Source: Porphyridium purpureum (lineage: Eukaryota > Rhodophyta > Bangiophyceae > Porphyridiales > Porphyridiaceae). From it: DNA of 64,000 bases. This document shows positions 39,455 to 49,148 of this stretch, piece after piece. The translations under genes were made by a program, and so were the position numbers. The stretch covers positions 310,001 through 374,000 of the forward strand of contig VRMN01000001.1 in NCBI GenBank assembly GCA_008690995.1. The letters are read 5' to 3'. The notes below the pieces were generated by a model. That model searched no databases, was not told where the DNA came from, and saw only the letters and a program-made list of their open reading frames with translations. Within the stretch, counting starts at the first letter, position 1. Every line of letters starts with the position of its first letter.

Positions 39455-41122
39455 TCAGGAATGCTCTTCAACATACTGTCGATCGTATCTCTCTGGGAGC
39501 ATGAAAGCTAGGCTGCCACATATCATGTACAGCACCGCAATGACAACAAACGACCACCAAGGCCGAGCGTGCGCGACCGATGCGCTGAACAATAATCCAC
39601 ACACAAGAGGCCCCGCACAGCGGCCGATTTGTGCAAAGAGCTGAGCAACTCCCTGGGTCAAGCCCTGCACGTCAGTCGGAACAGAGTTACTCAGAATCCC
39701 ACCGAGCACGGGCAAGCCGAGCATAAAACCGATTGAATTTGGCAGCAAAATAGCCATCAGAGTGGCCCACCATCGCGGATTCCCTACAGAAAGCCGCGTC
39801 AACGGAACGTGTCCGAATGCAATTGTGAAGGATCCCAACACGAGCAGAAAGCAGCCTAGCGAGTACACTTTTCTTGCACCCAGGCGCATGGAAAGGTGAG
39901 AAAAGCTCGCAAGCTGGAAAACAAGCCCAAGCAGGCCAAACACGGCAAATGCAAAGCTTGTCAGGCTTGCCCCGAATCCGTAGCCCCCGTGTTCAGCTGC
40001 CAGTGACCATATCAGGACCATAATCAGCAAGTTGGCACCATTTGCAAACGAGTGAAGGGCATTGATGCAAATCAGTCCGACTAGCGGCCATCCTCCGACT
40101 GCTCGCAAGTGACTGCAACGCGAGAGGATTGAAGAGGGTGAAGATCTTCTCGGTTGTTCCGCCGAGTTTTTCACATGCTTGCTGTTTAGGTGCTGAACAG
40201 CGCTCATCTCTTGACCGTCTGTCTCTTTTCTGCACGCTTCGTCGTTTCGGCTCGTCTGAGGCGATGTCTCGGGCAAAAAGACGAGCGCTACGATAAAGCT
40301 TGCGCACTGTAGCAGACTCACAAAAATGCATGGCATGAGATAGTTGTTTGTGCCGAGACTTCCTGGAAGAAACGCGAGCGTGATACCAACTGTCGCCCCG
40401 GCAACGGATGCACTCAGTAGCCTGGACACCCCCCACGTGGCTCCTAGATATCCAAACGCGGATGCCCGGTCATTTGGGCTTGTATTTCGGGTGACATCAG
40501 CCAGGAATGCGCGCGCGACGCTGAAATTTGAGTTGAGCAATCCTGTGATGCCGCGACACAGGGTGGCCTGCCAAAGTTTGGTGCAAAATGCAAACGTAAG
40601 CGTGGTGACAAAAGATGTCAACAATCCAAACAGCAGCACTGGTTTGCGGCCGTATAAATCACTCCAGTGACCAACGTACGGGCTGGCAAAGCCATTTGCA
40701 AACGAGTACGCGGACGAAATGAGCCCCGCGGCAGAGCCGACATTCCGAGGCGAAATACCGAGCGCCTTTTCGCAAAACTCGGGCAGGAACGGAGCAATAA
40801 CCATTAAGACTGCGGCATCGCTTCCGCACACAAAGTACAATGAGTACAGCTTTGACCAGGGCAGTGGCTCAAACAAGGCCGGATCTTGTCGTATCAAAAT
40901 GTCCAACTGCCCACTGCTCTCCTCCGCCACCTCTTCCTGCTGCTGAAGCTCAGACTCATTCTCCGCTAACCTACTACCATGAAAACCCCCATTCAATTTG
41001 GCAGCAGACACGTGAGCGCGTGCCTCACCAGCTTGGGCCGGCGGCGAGCCATCGCTCTCTTTGTCTGGAACTCCGAACGGCAATGGTTCATATCCCGGTG
41101 GCGGCGGTAAAATGCCCGCCAT
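39455..41122 (-). CDS. Major facilitator superfamily transporter (DHA1-like)
   Basis: A 555-residue membrane protein from the ATG at 41122. A hydrophilic N-terminal tail (1-100, ending in an acidic Q/E-rich part) precedes the first membrane helix. The loop between helices 2 and 3 carries the MFS signature HWSDLYGRKPVLLFG. There are about twelve helices in two groups of six, divided by a charged loop (about 300-360, Ser/Arg/Lys-rich). The pattern resembles drug:H+ antiporters and plant ZIF-like carriers; the substrate cannot be read from sequence. It shares a short divergent promoter with TTC4. Confidence 0.85.
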   Translation of the reverse strand: MAGILPPPPGYEPLPFGVPDKESDGSPPAQAGEARAHVSAAKLNGGFHGSRLAENESELQQQEEVAEESSGQLDILIRQDPALFEPLPWSKLYSLYFVCGSDAAVLMVIAPFLPEFCEKALGISPRNVGSAAGLISSAYSFANGFASPYVGHWSDLYGRKPVLLFGLLTSFVTTLTFAFCTKLWQATLCRGITGLLNSNFSVARAFLADVTRNTSPNDRASAFGYLGATWGVSRLLSASVAGATVGITLAFLPGSLGTNNYLMPCIFVSLLQCASFIVALVFLPETSPQTSRNDEACRKETDGQEMSAVQHLNSKHVKNSAEQPRRSSPSSILSRCSHLRAVGGWPLVGLICINALHSFANGANLLIMVLIWSLAAEHGGYGFGASLTSFAFAVFGLLGLVFQLASFSHLSMRLGARKVYSLGCFLLVLGSFTIAFGHVPLTRLSVGNPRWWATLMAILLPNSIGFMLGLPVLGGILSNSVPTDVQGLTQGVAQLFAQIGRCAGPLVCGLLFSASVAHARPWWSFVVIAVLYMICGSLAFMLPERYDRQYVEEHS

Positions 41123-41475
41123 CGACTCGCGTACTCGACGAAATGCGTTCAAGCGCTGCTTGTCGTGTTACTGAGCGCACATCTGTCTCTCCGTGGCGCC
41201 GCTAATTCCCCGCTCGGCATCATCAGCGCTCCAACTCGACGCCGCCAAGCCCTCTGTCACGCACGCATTGTTGTTGCCGACGCATGGCGGCTTCCACCCT
41301 CTGGTTAAACGGTTAATGACTCAAACATGTATAAACCGGTTTGATAAACCGGTTCATGCAGTTTAAAAAAAAACGAATTTAAAAAAACCATTAGCTGAAC
41401 CGATTAAACCGGTATGTTTCGCCAAGCGGTTAGTGTGCGACGCCGCGGGGTTGAAGGTGAGGTGAACAGGCGGCG
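41123..41475. promoter_or_regulatory. Divergent promoter (MFS / TTC4) with AACCGGTT repeats
   Basis: 353 bp between start codons. Between 41302 and 41413 it carries GGTTAAACGGTTAA, two direct copies of ATAAACCGGTT (about 41331 and 41344; the AACCGGTT core is palindromic), an A-tract, and ACCGATTAAACCGGTA. These are Myb-site-like words. Nothing else is recognised. Confidence 0.6.
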
Positions 41476-42597
41476 ATGGACTGGGAAGAGTTCCCGTTGT
41501 TTGCTCCCGATGGAGCGGCCGTGGAAGAGTTGGATCTATCAGCGTCCGCGCAGCGCTCGACAGCGTACAGCGCCCTGTCGCACCTGCTGCACGATGATGA
41601 GACACCAGAGGAGCGCGCCGAGTTGTTGCGCGACCAGGGCAATCGATGCTTCAAGTACGGCGACTATCGGACCGCATTGGAGCTCTACTCGCGCGCCGTC
41701 GAGTGCAAGTGCACAGATGATCAGGTAGCGAGTATGAACTTGTCGAACCGCGCGTTCGCACACCTCAAGCTGGGCAACTTTGGACGCGCGATTGAGGATT
41801 GCGAGCGTGCGCGCGCGCTTGACAGCTCCAACTACAAGGCGGCGTTCAGACAGGCATGTGCTGAATTGGAACTCGGCAGGCTTGAGCACGCAACGGAGCA
41901 TGCGCGCATAGCGCTGGAATGGCTGAAGGTGAACCGGCCAGAGTTGGAGAAAGAAATCTCGAGCACGGAACATTTTATCGCGTCTGTGGGTCTGCAACAG
42001 CAAAAGTTGGACAGAATGCGACAAGTCGCAGAGGATAGTAAATCACAGACTTTGCGCGCAGAAGAGGAGCTTCAAAAAATGCTGGAGAGCCGCAGCACTG
42101 TGGTTGGCCATTATCTGTTCGCGCAGCAAAAACAGTGCGAACCAAACGGCCCGCGGGTCGTCGTTGACGACAGCGGCGCCGAACCCAAGCGGTCCCTGTC
42201 GTGGCCCGTGATGATTGTGTATCCTGAAGAGTTTGGTGACGAGGAGTTACGCTGCGATATCATAGCGGACTTTCACGAAGACTCGACACTACTGGATGGC
42301 GTGATGGCCATTTCTGAGAATAATTCAGAATTGGTCCAAAATATCGAATTGATTTATCGAAAAAGGTGGACGCGCTTGAAGGATGGTGCAGCAGCGACCC
42401 CGGCACATGTGGAACGATTCGGTGAGCCCGAACGAGATCCATATTTTGTCGGCAGCCTGCTTGGACCCGACGATGTGGGCGCGTGGGTGTCGCTTCCATT
42501 GAAGACGCGCTTAAGAGTCGCGCTGGGACGCGAAGATTATATCACACCGGGCTTCCCGGTCTTTCATATGGTACCAAAAGGATACCGGCCCAAGTGA
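41476..42597 (+). CDS. TTC4: TTC4/Cns1-type TPR co-chaperone of Hsp90
   Basis: A 373-residue protein with the TTC4/Cns1 layout. A short acidic N-terminus is followed by a three-unit TPR domain (about 50-155; RDQGNRCFKYGDYRTALELYSRAVE, SNRAFAHLKLGNFGRAIEDCERA) with the basic residues that clamp the Hsp90/Hsp70 EEVD tail. A long helix (160-215) leads to the C-terminal 'wheel' domain (about 235-373; WPVMIVYPEEFGDEE..., then GFPVFHMVPKGY). In yeast Cns1 is essential and links Hsp90 to translation elongation. The start at 41476 gives MDWEEFP, a normal beginning. It ends 38 bp from the 3' end of the ABCD transporter gene. Confidence 0.9.
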   Translation: MDWEEFPLFAPDGAAVEELDLSASAQRSTAYSALSHLLHDDETPEERAELLRDQGNRCFKYGDYRTALELYSRAVECKCTDDQVASMNLSNRAFAHLKLGNFGRAIEDCERARALDSSNYKAAFRQACAELELGRLEHATEHARIALEWLKVNRPELEKEISSTEHFIASVGLQQQKLDRMRQVAEDSKSQTLRAEEELQKMLESRSTVVGHYLFAQQKQCEPNGPRVVVDDSGAEPKRSLSWPVMIVYPEEFGDEELRCDIIADFHEDSTLLDGVMAISENNSELVQNIELIYRKRWTRLKDGAAATPAHVERFGEPERDPYFVGSLLGPDDVGAWVSLPLKTRLRVALGREDYITPGFPVFHMVPKGYRPK

Positions 42598-42635
42598 AAC
42601 CGGATGCTGCAGTGAAGACCGGCAAAGAAGACTGC

Positions 42636-44645
42636 TTAGAACAGCCCCTTGGATCTAAACTCCCATTTCCCGTGAGCTGAAAGTTGAAGGAGCTTGGAAT
42701 GGTACTGTTCCAGGTTTGGTCGGTTGCTTACGCTCACGATTGTTGCTCCAGACTCCACCATGAGTTTGTACATGATCTGTTCATTCCTGCCATCCAAAGC
42801 GCTCGTGCTTTCATCCAGGATTACAAACTTTGGCCGATTCAGCAGAATTCTCGCGAAAGCAAGCCTTTGCTGCTCTCCGAGGCTCAAAATTGACGACAAA
42901 TCCGTCGAATTCTGTGCGGTAAGCCGGCCTAATCGCTTATCAATTCCTGACAGATTCACCCTCTCTAGCGCCTCACGAACTTGCTCATCCGTAAATTTGT
43001 CTTCAGGCAGTGGATAACACGCGTTCTCTTTGATCAGGCCCAGCGTGAGGTATGGCTTCTGCGAAAGAAACATGCAGTCGTTCAGCTGAGCGCGCTGCAC
43101 ACTCCCTGATCCATGATTCCACAGGCCTGCAATCACACGCATCAACGAAGATTTCCCAATGCCAGATTCTCCACTGACAAGCAAGCGTTCGCCCTTTTCC
43201 AGCGACAGGCTAAGGTCGCGCACTAACTCCTTCTTCACAGACCCGGGCGGCTCGATTGTGAGGCTGAAAATCTGTAGCGCCGGCTCGCTTTCTGCCCGTG
43301 CATCTGATACTTCGGTAAGCTCAATCAACGTCCCAGTCTCCTTCTCGTGCTCGCCCTGCTGATGAAGCTGATCAATTGCGACTCGGAAGTCGTGCAAGCG
43401 ATTCACACCGGCTGAAAACGTGGACAACGATGAGAATTTTTCAACAATGAGGCCCAGATCCGACAGTACATGGAAAAATGAAAAGTAGGTCTGGCTGATG
43501 TAGCCTAACGGCATCGCGCCCTTGAAGTAGATTGGCGCGATGACTAAACTCGGCACCACATTGATCCAATACTTGAAGCTGGACGAGAAGAAGCCAAGGT
43601 TGCGTTGAAACGAAATCAGAAGCAGATTGTTCTTGAACGCCTTTCCAAAATGCGACAGAATATTTGCTTGCTCAACAGCGTCTCCGTGGTAAAACGCAAC
43701 GGACTCGGCATTTTCGCGCACGCGCACCAGGCCGTACCGGAAGTCGGCCTCTTTCTGCAGCTGCTTGGCATTTATGTCGACCAGTCTGCGACCAAAGTAC
43801 ACGATCACGGCAGTTCCGACGGCGCTGTAGACCAGCAGCGTCGCGAAAAGGGGAGGGTAGATGCGGAACAGAATAATAGAGAACAGCACGAAATCGAAAA
43901 AGGCAACCGAAACAGTGCAAATAAGCTCAACTGCTTGCGAGGTGACTGCGCGCACGTCTTCCGTGATGCGCTGATCTGGATTGTCAATGCCGTATCCATT
44001 TTCCGTCGGTGCGCTGTTGACCTTGTAGTATGCGAGGCCGCTCATGTAAGACTTGAGAATGGAGCGCGTGAGAAAGTCTCGCCACAGCAGCGATAGCTTT
44101 GCGCGCATGTAATCATAAAGTGTGATTACAACCGGGCCCACGACAATGGCGACCACGTAGAATTTGAGAAACTTGGCGAACTTGGTCGTGTCCTTCGCAC
44201 TAAGCGCGGACCAGAACGCGCGCTGAAGAAACGAGATCCCGACTGCGTACACGGTATTAAGAAACGCAAACACAACCGTGAGTATCGTCCAAGTCCATGC
44301 TGTTTTCGCGGACGGGCCGGTCCAAAACTCGCGTCCCAGAACTTTGATCTCTCTCACGAGCCGCGCCAGCATCTGAGTCGCGCGCGTCTTGTCTTGTGCC
44401 GAGTCACGCTCCAAATTTTCTCCATCCCGTTCGCGCGAAGCTAACGATGCCGACGAGGACGCAGAAATTGTCGCAGGCCGACTTCCCTGGCGTCCGGTGT
44501 TGCCCCGCCATAGCACGGCACGATCTCGAACGCGAATGTCGGTTCTTTTTTGGCGCACCGTCTGACTGCGCGGGTGCGAGAGAGCCGACACATTATTCCA
44601 TGACGGCGCGCATGTCCAAAAGGCAAAGGCGCTGGGCGCATCCAT
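42636..44645 (-). CDS. ABCD-type half-size ABC transporter
   Basis: A 669-residue half transporter from the ATG at 44645. A long Arg/Ser-rich N-terminus (1-100) could be an organelle leader. The SbmA/BacA-like membrane domain follows (about 120-420, five to six helices), including the ABCD-type EEA-like region with GYGIDNPDQRITEDV. The ATPase domain (about 450-669) has GESGIGKSS (about 490), signature LSLGEQQR (about 584) and FVILDESTSALD. ABCD proteins import fatty acyl-CoA into peroxisomes; bacterial relatives and plant ABCD2 act elsewhere, the latter in the plastid. The N-terminal extension favours a plastid or mitochondrial location, but the substrate is unknown. All ATPase motifs are intact. 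Confidence 0.85.
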   Translation of the reverse strand: MDAPSAFAFWTCAPSWNNVSALSHPRSQTVRQKRTDIRVRDRAVLWRGNTGRQGSRPATISASSSASLASRERDGENLERDSAQDKTRATQMLARLVREIKVLGREFWTGPSAKTAWTWTILTVVFAFLNTVYAVGISFLQRAFWSALSAKDTTKFAKFLKFYVVAIVVGPVVITLYDYMRAKLSLLWRDFLTRSILKSYMSGLAYYKVNSAPTENGYGIDNPDQRITEDVRAVTSQAVELICTVSVAFFDFVLFSIILFRIYPPLFATLLVYSAVGTAVIVYFGRRLVDINAKQLQKEADFRYGLVRVRENAESVAFYHGDAVEQANILSHFGKAFKNNLLLISFQRNLGFFSSSFKYWINVVPSLVIAPIYFKGAMPLGYISQTYFSFFHVLSDLGLIVEKFSSLSTFSAGVNRLHDFRVAIDQLHQQGEHEKETGTLIELTEVSDARAESEPALQIFSLTIEPPGSVKKELVRDLSLSLEKGERLLVSGESGIGKSSLMRVIAGLWNHGSGSVQRAQLNDCMFLSQKPYLTLGLIKENACYPLPEDKFTDEQVREALERVNLSGIDKRLGRLTAQNSTDLSSILSLGEQQRLAFARILLNRPKFVILDESTSALDGRNEQIMYKLMVESGATIVSVSNRPNLEQYHSKLLQLSAHGKWEFRSKGLF

Positions 44646-45112
44646 GTCACGACCGGCAGGCGAGCTGCGTCGCCTCCGAGCTTTTTTGTCCGAGGTCGTT
44701 GCTGCGTCTGCGTTCAAGCACTGCTCAGCGATTCGCGCCCCCTGACACTCGCAAAATCATAAAGAAGCGCTGTTTTACTATAAACCATTGCGACCCTAGT
44801 ACAAGTGTGCGAAGCTCAGCTTTAACCGAGTGCAACTCGGTTGAAGCCAATAAACCAATAAATCGAGACGCCGATAAACCGATACGCCGTTAATCCGATA
44901 AGGGATTGACCTGCAGGCATGGACAGCAAGGAGTGGCGTGGACAAAGACCGGGCTTGGTGGATGTCGTCGTCTGTCGATCTGTTGGACGGTGAGCCGTGG
45001 ATAGGATGTAGCGCGGGCTGTAGTGCCGCCGCAAACGCAAGCGGTTGTCCGTGTTCGGAGTACGGCGTGCGTTCATCTGTACGTAGAGCTGGATGCTCGC
45101 TCACGTTGGGTC
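44646..45112. promoter_or_regulatory. Divergent promoter (ABCD / unknown membrane protein)
   Basis: About 470 bp between head-to-head genes. Between 44822 and 44906 are repeated AACCG, CCGATAA and CCGTTAA words, including AACCGAG...CTCGGTT as an inverted pair (44824-44842). No TATA box is evident. Confidence 0.5.
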
Positions 45113-46003
45113 ATGGCATTCCTGAACTTTGACCCAGATGTGGTGCTGGCGCAGTTGGATGAGGCGTTGGTGCACGCGACGCGAAAGAGCGGCAGTCGTG
45201 CGGCCACAGTGAGAGACCTTGTGCACGCTTTGCGCGACGATCATGTGCTTGTGGCCGTGAAATCGATGCGCGGCAGTCTGTCTGCAGAGTATGGTGGATG
45301 GGACTCGTTCGGTCACCTATTGCTGGCGACGAGACAAAATCACTTCAGTCTGTACGCCGATCCGGACAACGAAAATCGCCTTTTTCTTCAATCGCAAGAG
45401 CAGGACTTGAAAGGTATGCAGAAGGACTTTGAGTCGCACAGGTTGAGAATCAAAGTGCTTCGCTGCTCCGCGGCTCAGGTACAGCGTCTGAACGACTGCG
45501 TGGAGCGAGCTGCTCATCGCATCCGAGATGCCGTGAACCTGAATCCCATCGGAGGCATTGGTGCGGAAATCGGCCATGCGATGACTTGCGCCGTGGACGC
45601 TGCCGCCAGTGCGGGACATGTCTTTAGCAACGCCGTGGCGTACAGTCTATGTTTATTTGCGAGCGGAATGCTGTTGTCCGGAGCTGTGATCATGCGAACC
45701 TCTTGTTTCATGAGAAATATGGCCGTGTCCTGTTCAGGCTTTCTTGCTACTAGCTCCATGTTCGGGCTCCGTAACCATGTCAGGCAGCCTGCACTCGAGT
45801 ACGAGCAACCAAGTCGCAAGCATACCAACTGCGTGATCATTATCGCAGAAGTCTGTCTGGAGGCGGACTTTGCCTCGATCACAGGGCTCTCACCCGCGCA
45901 ATGCTACGAGCAATTTGGGAGCGGGTTTTTGGATGCCCATGCCCTACGGAACAGCTCGAAACGGTCTCTCGAGACTGCCATGCGTCAAAATTCATACTCG
46001 TAA
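45113..46003 (+). CDS. Protein of unknown function with two possible membrane segments
   Basis: A 296-residue protein that I do not recognise. The ATG at 45113 is chosen because the frame opens upstream only at GTG. The first 140 residues are soluble and mixed-charge (AQLDEALVHATRK..., then GGWDSFGHLLLATRQNHFSLY). A Gly/Ala-rich amphipathic stretch follows (INPIGGIGAEIG-like, about 155-175). Two hydrophobic segments lie at about 177-205 and 210-225. The C-terminal 80 residues include a possible third segment (CVIIIAEVCL). It could be an organelle or ER membrane protein. It shares its promoter with the ABCD transporter, which may hint at co-expression. Confidence 0.6.
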   Translation: MAFLNFDPDVVLAQLDEALVHATRKSGSRAATVRDLVHALRDDHVLVAVKSMRGSLSAEYGGWDSFGHLLLATRQNHFSLYADPDNENRLFLQSQEQDLKGMQKDFESHRLRIKVLRCSAAQVQRLNDCVERAAHRIRDAVNLNPIGGIGAEIGHAMTCAVDAAASAGHVFSNAVAYSLCLFASGMLLSGAVIMRTSCFMRNMAVSCSGFLATSSMFGLRNHVRQPALEYEQPSRKHTNCVIIIAEVCLEADFASITGLSPAQCYEQFGSGFLDAHALRNSSKRSLETAMRQNSYS

Positions 46004-46173
46004 AATATTTATTCGCCCGGTCAGGCTGAGTTAAACGACGCGTTATCCTGACAGTCGTGAAGTTATCCTACATTTCCATGTGCACTTGTCTCGGCGTCCA
46101 CAACGGCGACCGCCTCCACGAGTTTCACAAAGGTTCGAAAATCCCAATGTTACATGCTCGTCCTCTGTTGTCT

Positions 46174-47931
46174 CTAGTCCGGCGGCGAACCGCCCGTCGC
46201 CCGATGCGGTACAAATCTCTTTGCGCTCTCCATGGTGCCAAAAAATAGATTGGTCGGCTGGTAAGTTACACGCCCTTGAGGAGAAAGTAGATGCCCTTTG
46301 GACGCGTCCTGCATGGCGTCTCTGTCTGACACAGAGACAGCCCTAGATTCTGTATGTAGTTCCTCCTTCGTGGGCGGGACCGGAGGAGGAGGAAGCCGCG
46401 GCGCGACCTGCCGACCCTCTTCCAAGAGTTCCACTTCGCGATGAGACGTAGATGCATCATTCGCGAGTGACGAAGGCGAGCTATCAAACCTTTGAGGAAT
46501 GCCTACCAGCGATCTGGTCAGAGCGCTGAATGACGACATTCTTGACATCTTGCCGTTGCTTGCGCGCGGAGAAACTGGATAGGGGGATTCCCTGAGGCTT
46601 GTATTGCGCGGTAATCTTGGTGACATCAACTTTGGGTGCTGCTTTGCTCCTGTGTGGAGGTCTGGGACCCGACCAAACCAGCCGCGTAGCGCATCATTCG
46701 TACGAGGCCCCCACACGTACTGCGCCAGAAAGCGAGCATGGGTCGGCAGTTTTAACATAACGAGGCACGTGAAGCCAAGCCAACTTTGCAAGTACAGCGA
46801 CCATGATTGCTCCGCCACCACAGACTGGGCAAGAACGGGTACCGAAACACTCACATAGTATTGCAAACCCAACCAGCCGCACACAACCAAGTCAAGAAGC
46901 GCAGAGACGGAGAACCGCATGATCACCTCAATCATCATCAAAAGCATGAACATACCATAAGATAATACGCTAAAAAGCTGCGACAGAAAAAAGATCGAGT
47001 CCGAATGGGACTGCAGCGAGTGCAGCACATCGCCACCCCCGGATAGAACGCGCAATATAAACAACCCGCTCCAGAATCCGGTCAGCAGACAGTCAAAGAC
47101 GAAGATCAGCCTGCTCAGCTGCCACGAGCTTCGCAAGTACCAGAACACGGCTATGACAAGTGAGCAGAACAGGGCCAGAATGCTGTACATGCACATGGCG
47201 ACAAGTGCCTGCACGAACGGGCTCATCGAGTGCCGTAGCTCGGCGCCCTTGCTATGCAGATCACGAACCTCGTGCGCGGCACGCTCGGACACGCGACTGA
47301 ATATCGAGCTGCGCAGCAGGTTTCTCGGCGCCCACGGCTCGATCAGCATCTCCAAAATCACGTTTGAGAAGCCTGGATGGCTCATCTCATCGCGCAACAC
47401 CTGGTTGCTGTCGCGCACTGTGTTCACCAGGCTCTGGAGGATGTTGACCTCTGCGCGCAACTCCTTGAGGGTTACGTTCGTATAAATCACGTCGTGCCTG
47501 AGTCTCCTCAGCATCTCGGTGTTTGCGCCACACGCTTCGTCGCCGGACCGAGCCGCTGTGTGGAGCTCCTGGCGTTCCTCCGCGACGGAAGTGCTCTTCT
47601 CCTCGACCTTTGAGCGCTCCACCTGGACATCGTACAGCCTTGTGAGCAGCGCGGACTTTTCAGCCTGCACGTGCGTCGACACTATATCGAGCGCGACGCT
47701 GATTTGGCGCACGACATCGTGCGAAGCGAGCGCAAACGAGCCGTTCCGGATTTCCTCGTTGTAATTGGCGAGCAACTGCCTCGCGCTCGCGACATCATCT
47801 CGCTCGTCGTGAGCCTGCTGCGCTGGGTCTCGCTGCTGCTGGTGCTGCTGCTGCTGCAAGCTCGCTGCCTCGACCAGCAGCAAGAGGAGCACGAGCACCG
47901 AAACCAGCGGCGCGCGGCTGGCCGCCCTCAT
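46174..47931 (-). CDS. Large secretory-pathway membrane protein of unknown family
   Basis: A 585-residue protein. From the ATG at 47931 it begins with a classic signal peptide (RAPLVSVLVLLLLLVEAAS). A glutamine-rich stretch (QQQQHQQQ, encoded by a CTG/CAG-type repeat at about 47834-47862) precedes a long coiled-coil luminal or extracellular domain (about 40-215). A cluster of about five to six membrane helices follows (about 245-430; MCMYSILALFCSLVIAVFWYL, FFLSQLFSVLSYGMFMLLMMI). The final 150 residues form a cytosolic Ser/Pro-rich tail with PPPPVPP. The layout resembles multi-span receptors or channels, but no family motif is recognised. Its frame extends upstream to 48279 through low-complexity sequence, which I exclude. 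Confidence 0.65.
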   Translation of the reverse strand: MRAASRAPLVSVLVLLLLLVEAASLQQQQHQQQRDPAQQAHDERDDVASARQLLANYNEEIRNGSFALASHDVVRQISVALDIVSTHVQAEKSALLTRLYDVQVERSKVEEKSTSVAEERQELHTAARSGDEACGANTEMLRRLRHDVIYTNVTLKELRAEVNILQSLVNTVRDSNQVLRDEMSHPGFSNVILEMLIEPWAPRNLLRSSIFSRVSERAAHEVRDLHSKGAELRHSMSPFVQALVAMCMYSILALFCSLVIAVFWYLRSSWQLSRLIFVFDCLLTGFWSGLFILRVLSGGGDVLHSLQSHSDSIFFLSQLFSVLSYGMFMLLMMIEVIMRFSVSALLDLVVCGWLGLQYYVSVSVPVLAQSVVAEQSWSLYLQSWLGFTCLVMLKLPTHARFLAQYVWGPRTNDALRGWFGRVPDLHTGAKQHPKLMSPRLPRNTSLRESPYPVSPRASNGKMSRMSSFSALTRSLVGIPQRFDSSPSSLANDASTSHREVELLEEGRQVAPRLPPPPVPPTKEELHTESRAVSVSDRDAMQDASKGHLLSPQGRVTYQPTNLFFGTMESAKRFVPHRATGGSPPD

Positions 47932-48629
47932 CCAGCCGTGGCTACGCGGCCACGCTCCACCGCGCCGCCCGCTCAATCGCTGCTCCACCAGTTGAACCGC
48001 CACATACCCACACGCACACCACCGCCGCCCACCCACACACCACTCCCACCCCACCACATCCACTCCGTCTCCCACCTCTCCCACCTCTCCCACCTCTCCC
48101 ATCCTGTCCTTCCTCCCCTCATCCCCCCTCACACCCCCCGACAAAAATTTACAAAATCCCACAAACCCTACCCACCCGCAGAACTCAACTGTACCCTTGC
48201 TCCAAGTACAGTGACCGCCGTACCTATCACTGAACTCCTCACTGTACCCTCCCCCTATTCCCGATCCGCCGCCGCGCAACCGGTTTCTTGCTCTGTGGGT
48301 ACCCGCGTGGAGCTGCTGTTGTTATCGGTTTTTTTAACGAGCACCGCACGATTAATTAATCAACCACGAGCTCGTTTTCTTGTATGTGTTTGAGGGCGCG
48401 TGGCGTCGGGGCGCGGGCGGTCTCTTCAGCGTGTCGATTGGGGATTTTGTTCATTTTTGGTTTTGTTTGCGGTGAGGCCCGGCGCGCGGGCGCGTGAGGG
48501 TTGAGATTTGGGATGAGCTGAAATTGGATGGGGCGTGGAGAGAAGGTGGCTTGGCGTTGGGTGTGGTTGTGGTGAGAGTTGGGGGGGTTTACGGTGCAGG
48601 TGGTGACGAGAGGAGCGCGCGGCGGAAGG
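47932..48629. promoter_or_regulatory. Divergent promoter (membrane protein / ferredoxin)
   Basis: About 700 bp between head-to-head genes. A 9-bp repeat, CTCCCACCT, occurs three to four times at about 48067-48101. CTGTAC (48189-48194), GTACAG (48206-48211) and CTGTAC (48242-48247) form a cluster. A T-rich block at 48329-48360 and a G-rich ferredoxin leader follow. A regulatory role is inferred from position. Confidence 0.55.
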
Positions 48630-49148
48630 ATGGAGGGCAGCAGTGCGTTTGTGAGCGCCGGTGCGGGCGTGGGCGGGAAGTTGGCGCTGCGCCACAGCGG
48701 CGGCTTGGCGGCGTCGCGGCAGAGTGGCGCGCTGAGAACGGCGCCGGTGTCGCGCCGCGTCGCCGCGCCGCTGTGCATGAAGGTGTATACCATTGCAATC
48801 AAGGTCGACGGGAAGAAGGATTACAAGGTGCAGTGCGACGACGAGACTACGCTGCTGGAGGCCATGGAGGAAGCTGACATCCCGGGCATCGACTCGTCGT
48901 GCCGCGCGGGCGTGTGCATGACGTGCTCCGCAAAGGTCCTGTCAGGCAAGTACGAGCTGGGCGCCGCCGCGCTCGCAGAAGAGGCAGAGAGTGAGGGCTT
49001 TGTCCTGACATGCTCGGCAACGCCGCTGAGCGACATGGTCATCGAGGTTAACCAGTTCAATAATGACGCGTACGAAATGCAGTACGGGCAGTACGAAGAT
49101 GTGTCCAAGAAGGAGGACACGAGCGTGTTTGGCCGCTTTTTCAAGTAG
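48630..49148 (+). CDS. Plant-type [2Fe-2S] ferredoxin, plastid-targeted, with C-terminal extension
   Basis: A 172-residue precursor. Residues 1 to about 50 are rich in Ser, Ala, Gly and Arg and free of acids, like a plastid transit peptide (ending near VSRRVAAPLCM). The mature part (YTIAIKVDGKKDYKVQCDDE...) is a plant-type ferredoxin with iron-sulphur ligands in CRAGVCMTC (Cys 91, 96, 99) and LTCSA (Cys 128). It differs from photosynthetic PetF, which usually reads CRAGSCSSC, and has about 30 extra C-terminal residues (YEMQYGQYEDVSKKEDTSVF...). Extended, altered ferredoxins such as the FdC group serve specialised acceptors. The ATG at 48630 gives the best transit peptide. Confidence 0.85.
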   Translation: MEGSSAFVSAGAGVGGKLALRHSGGLAASRQSGALRTAPVSRRVAAPLCMKVYTIAIKVDGKKDYKVQCDDETTLLEAMEEADIPGIDSSCRAGVCMTCSAKVLSGKYELGAAALAEEAESEGFVLTCSATPLSDMVIEVNQFNNDAYEMQYGQYEDVSKKEDTSVFGRFFK

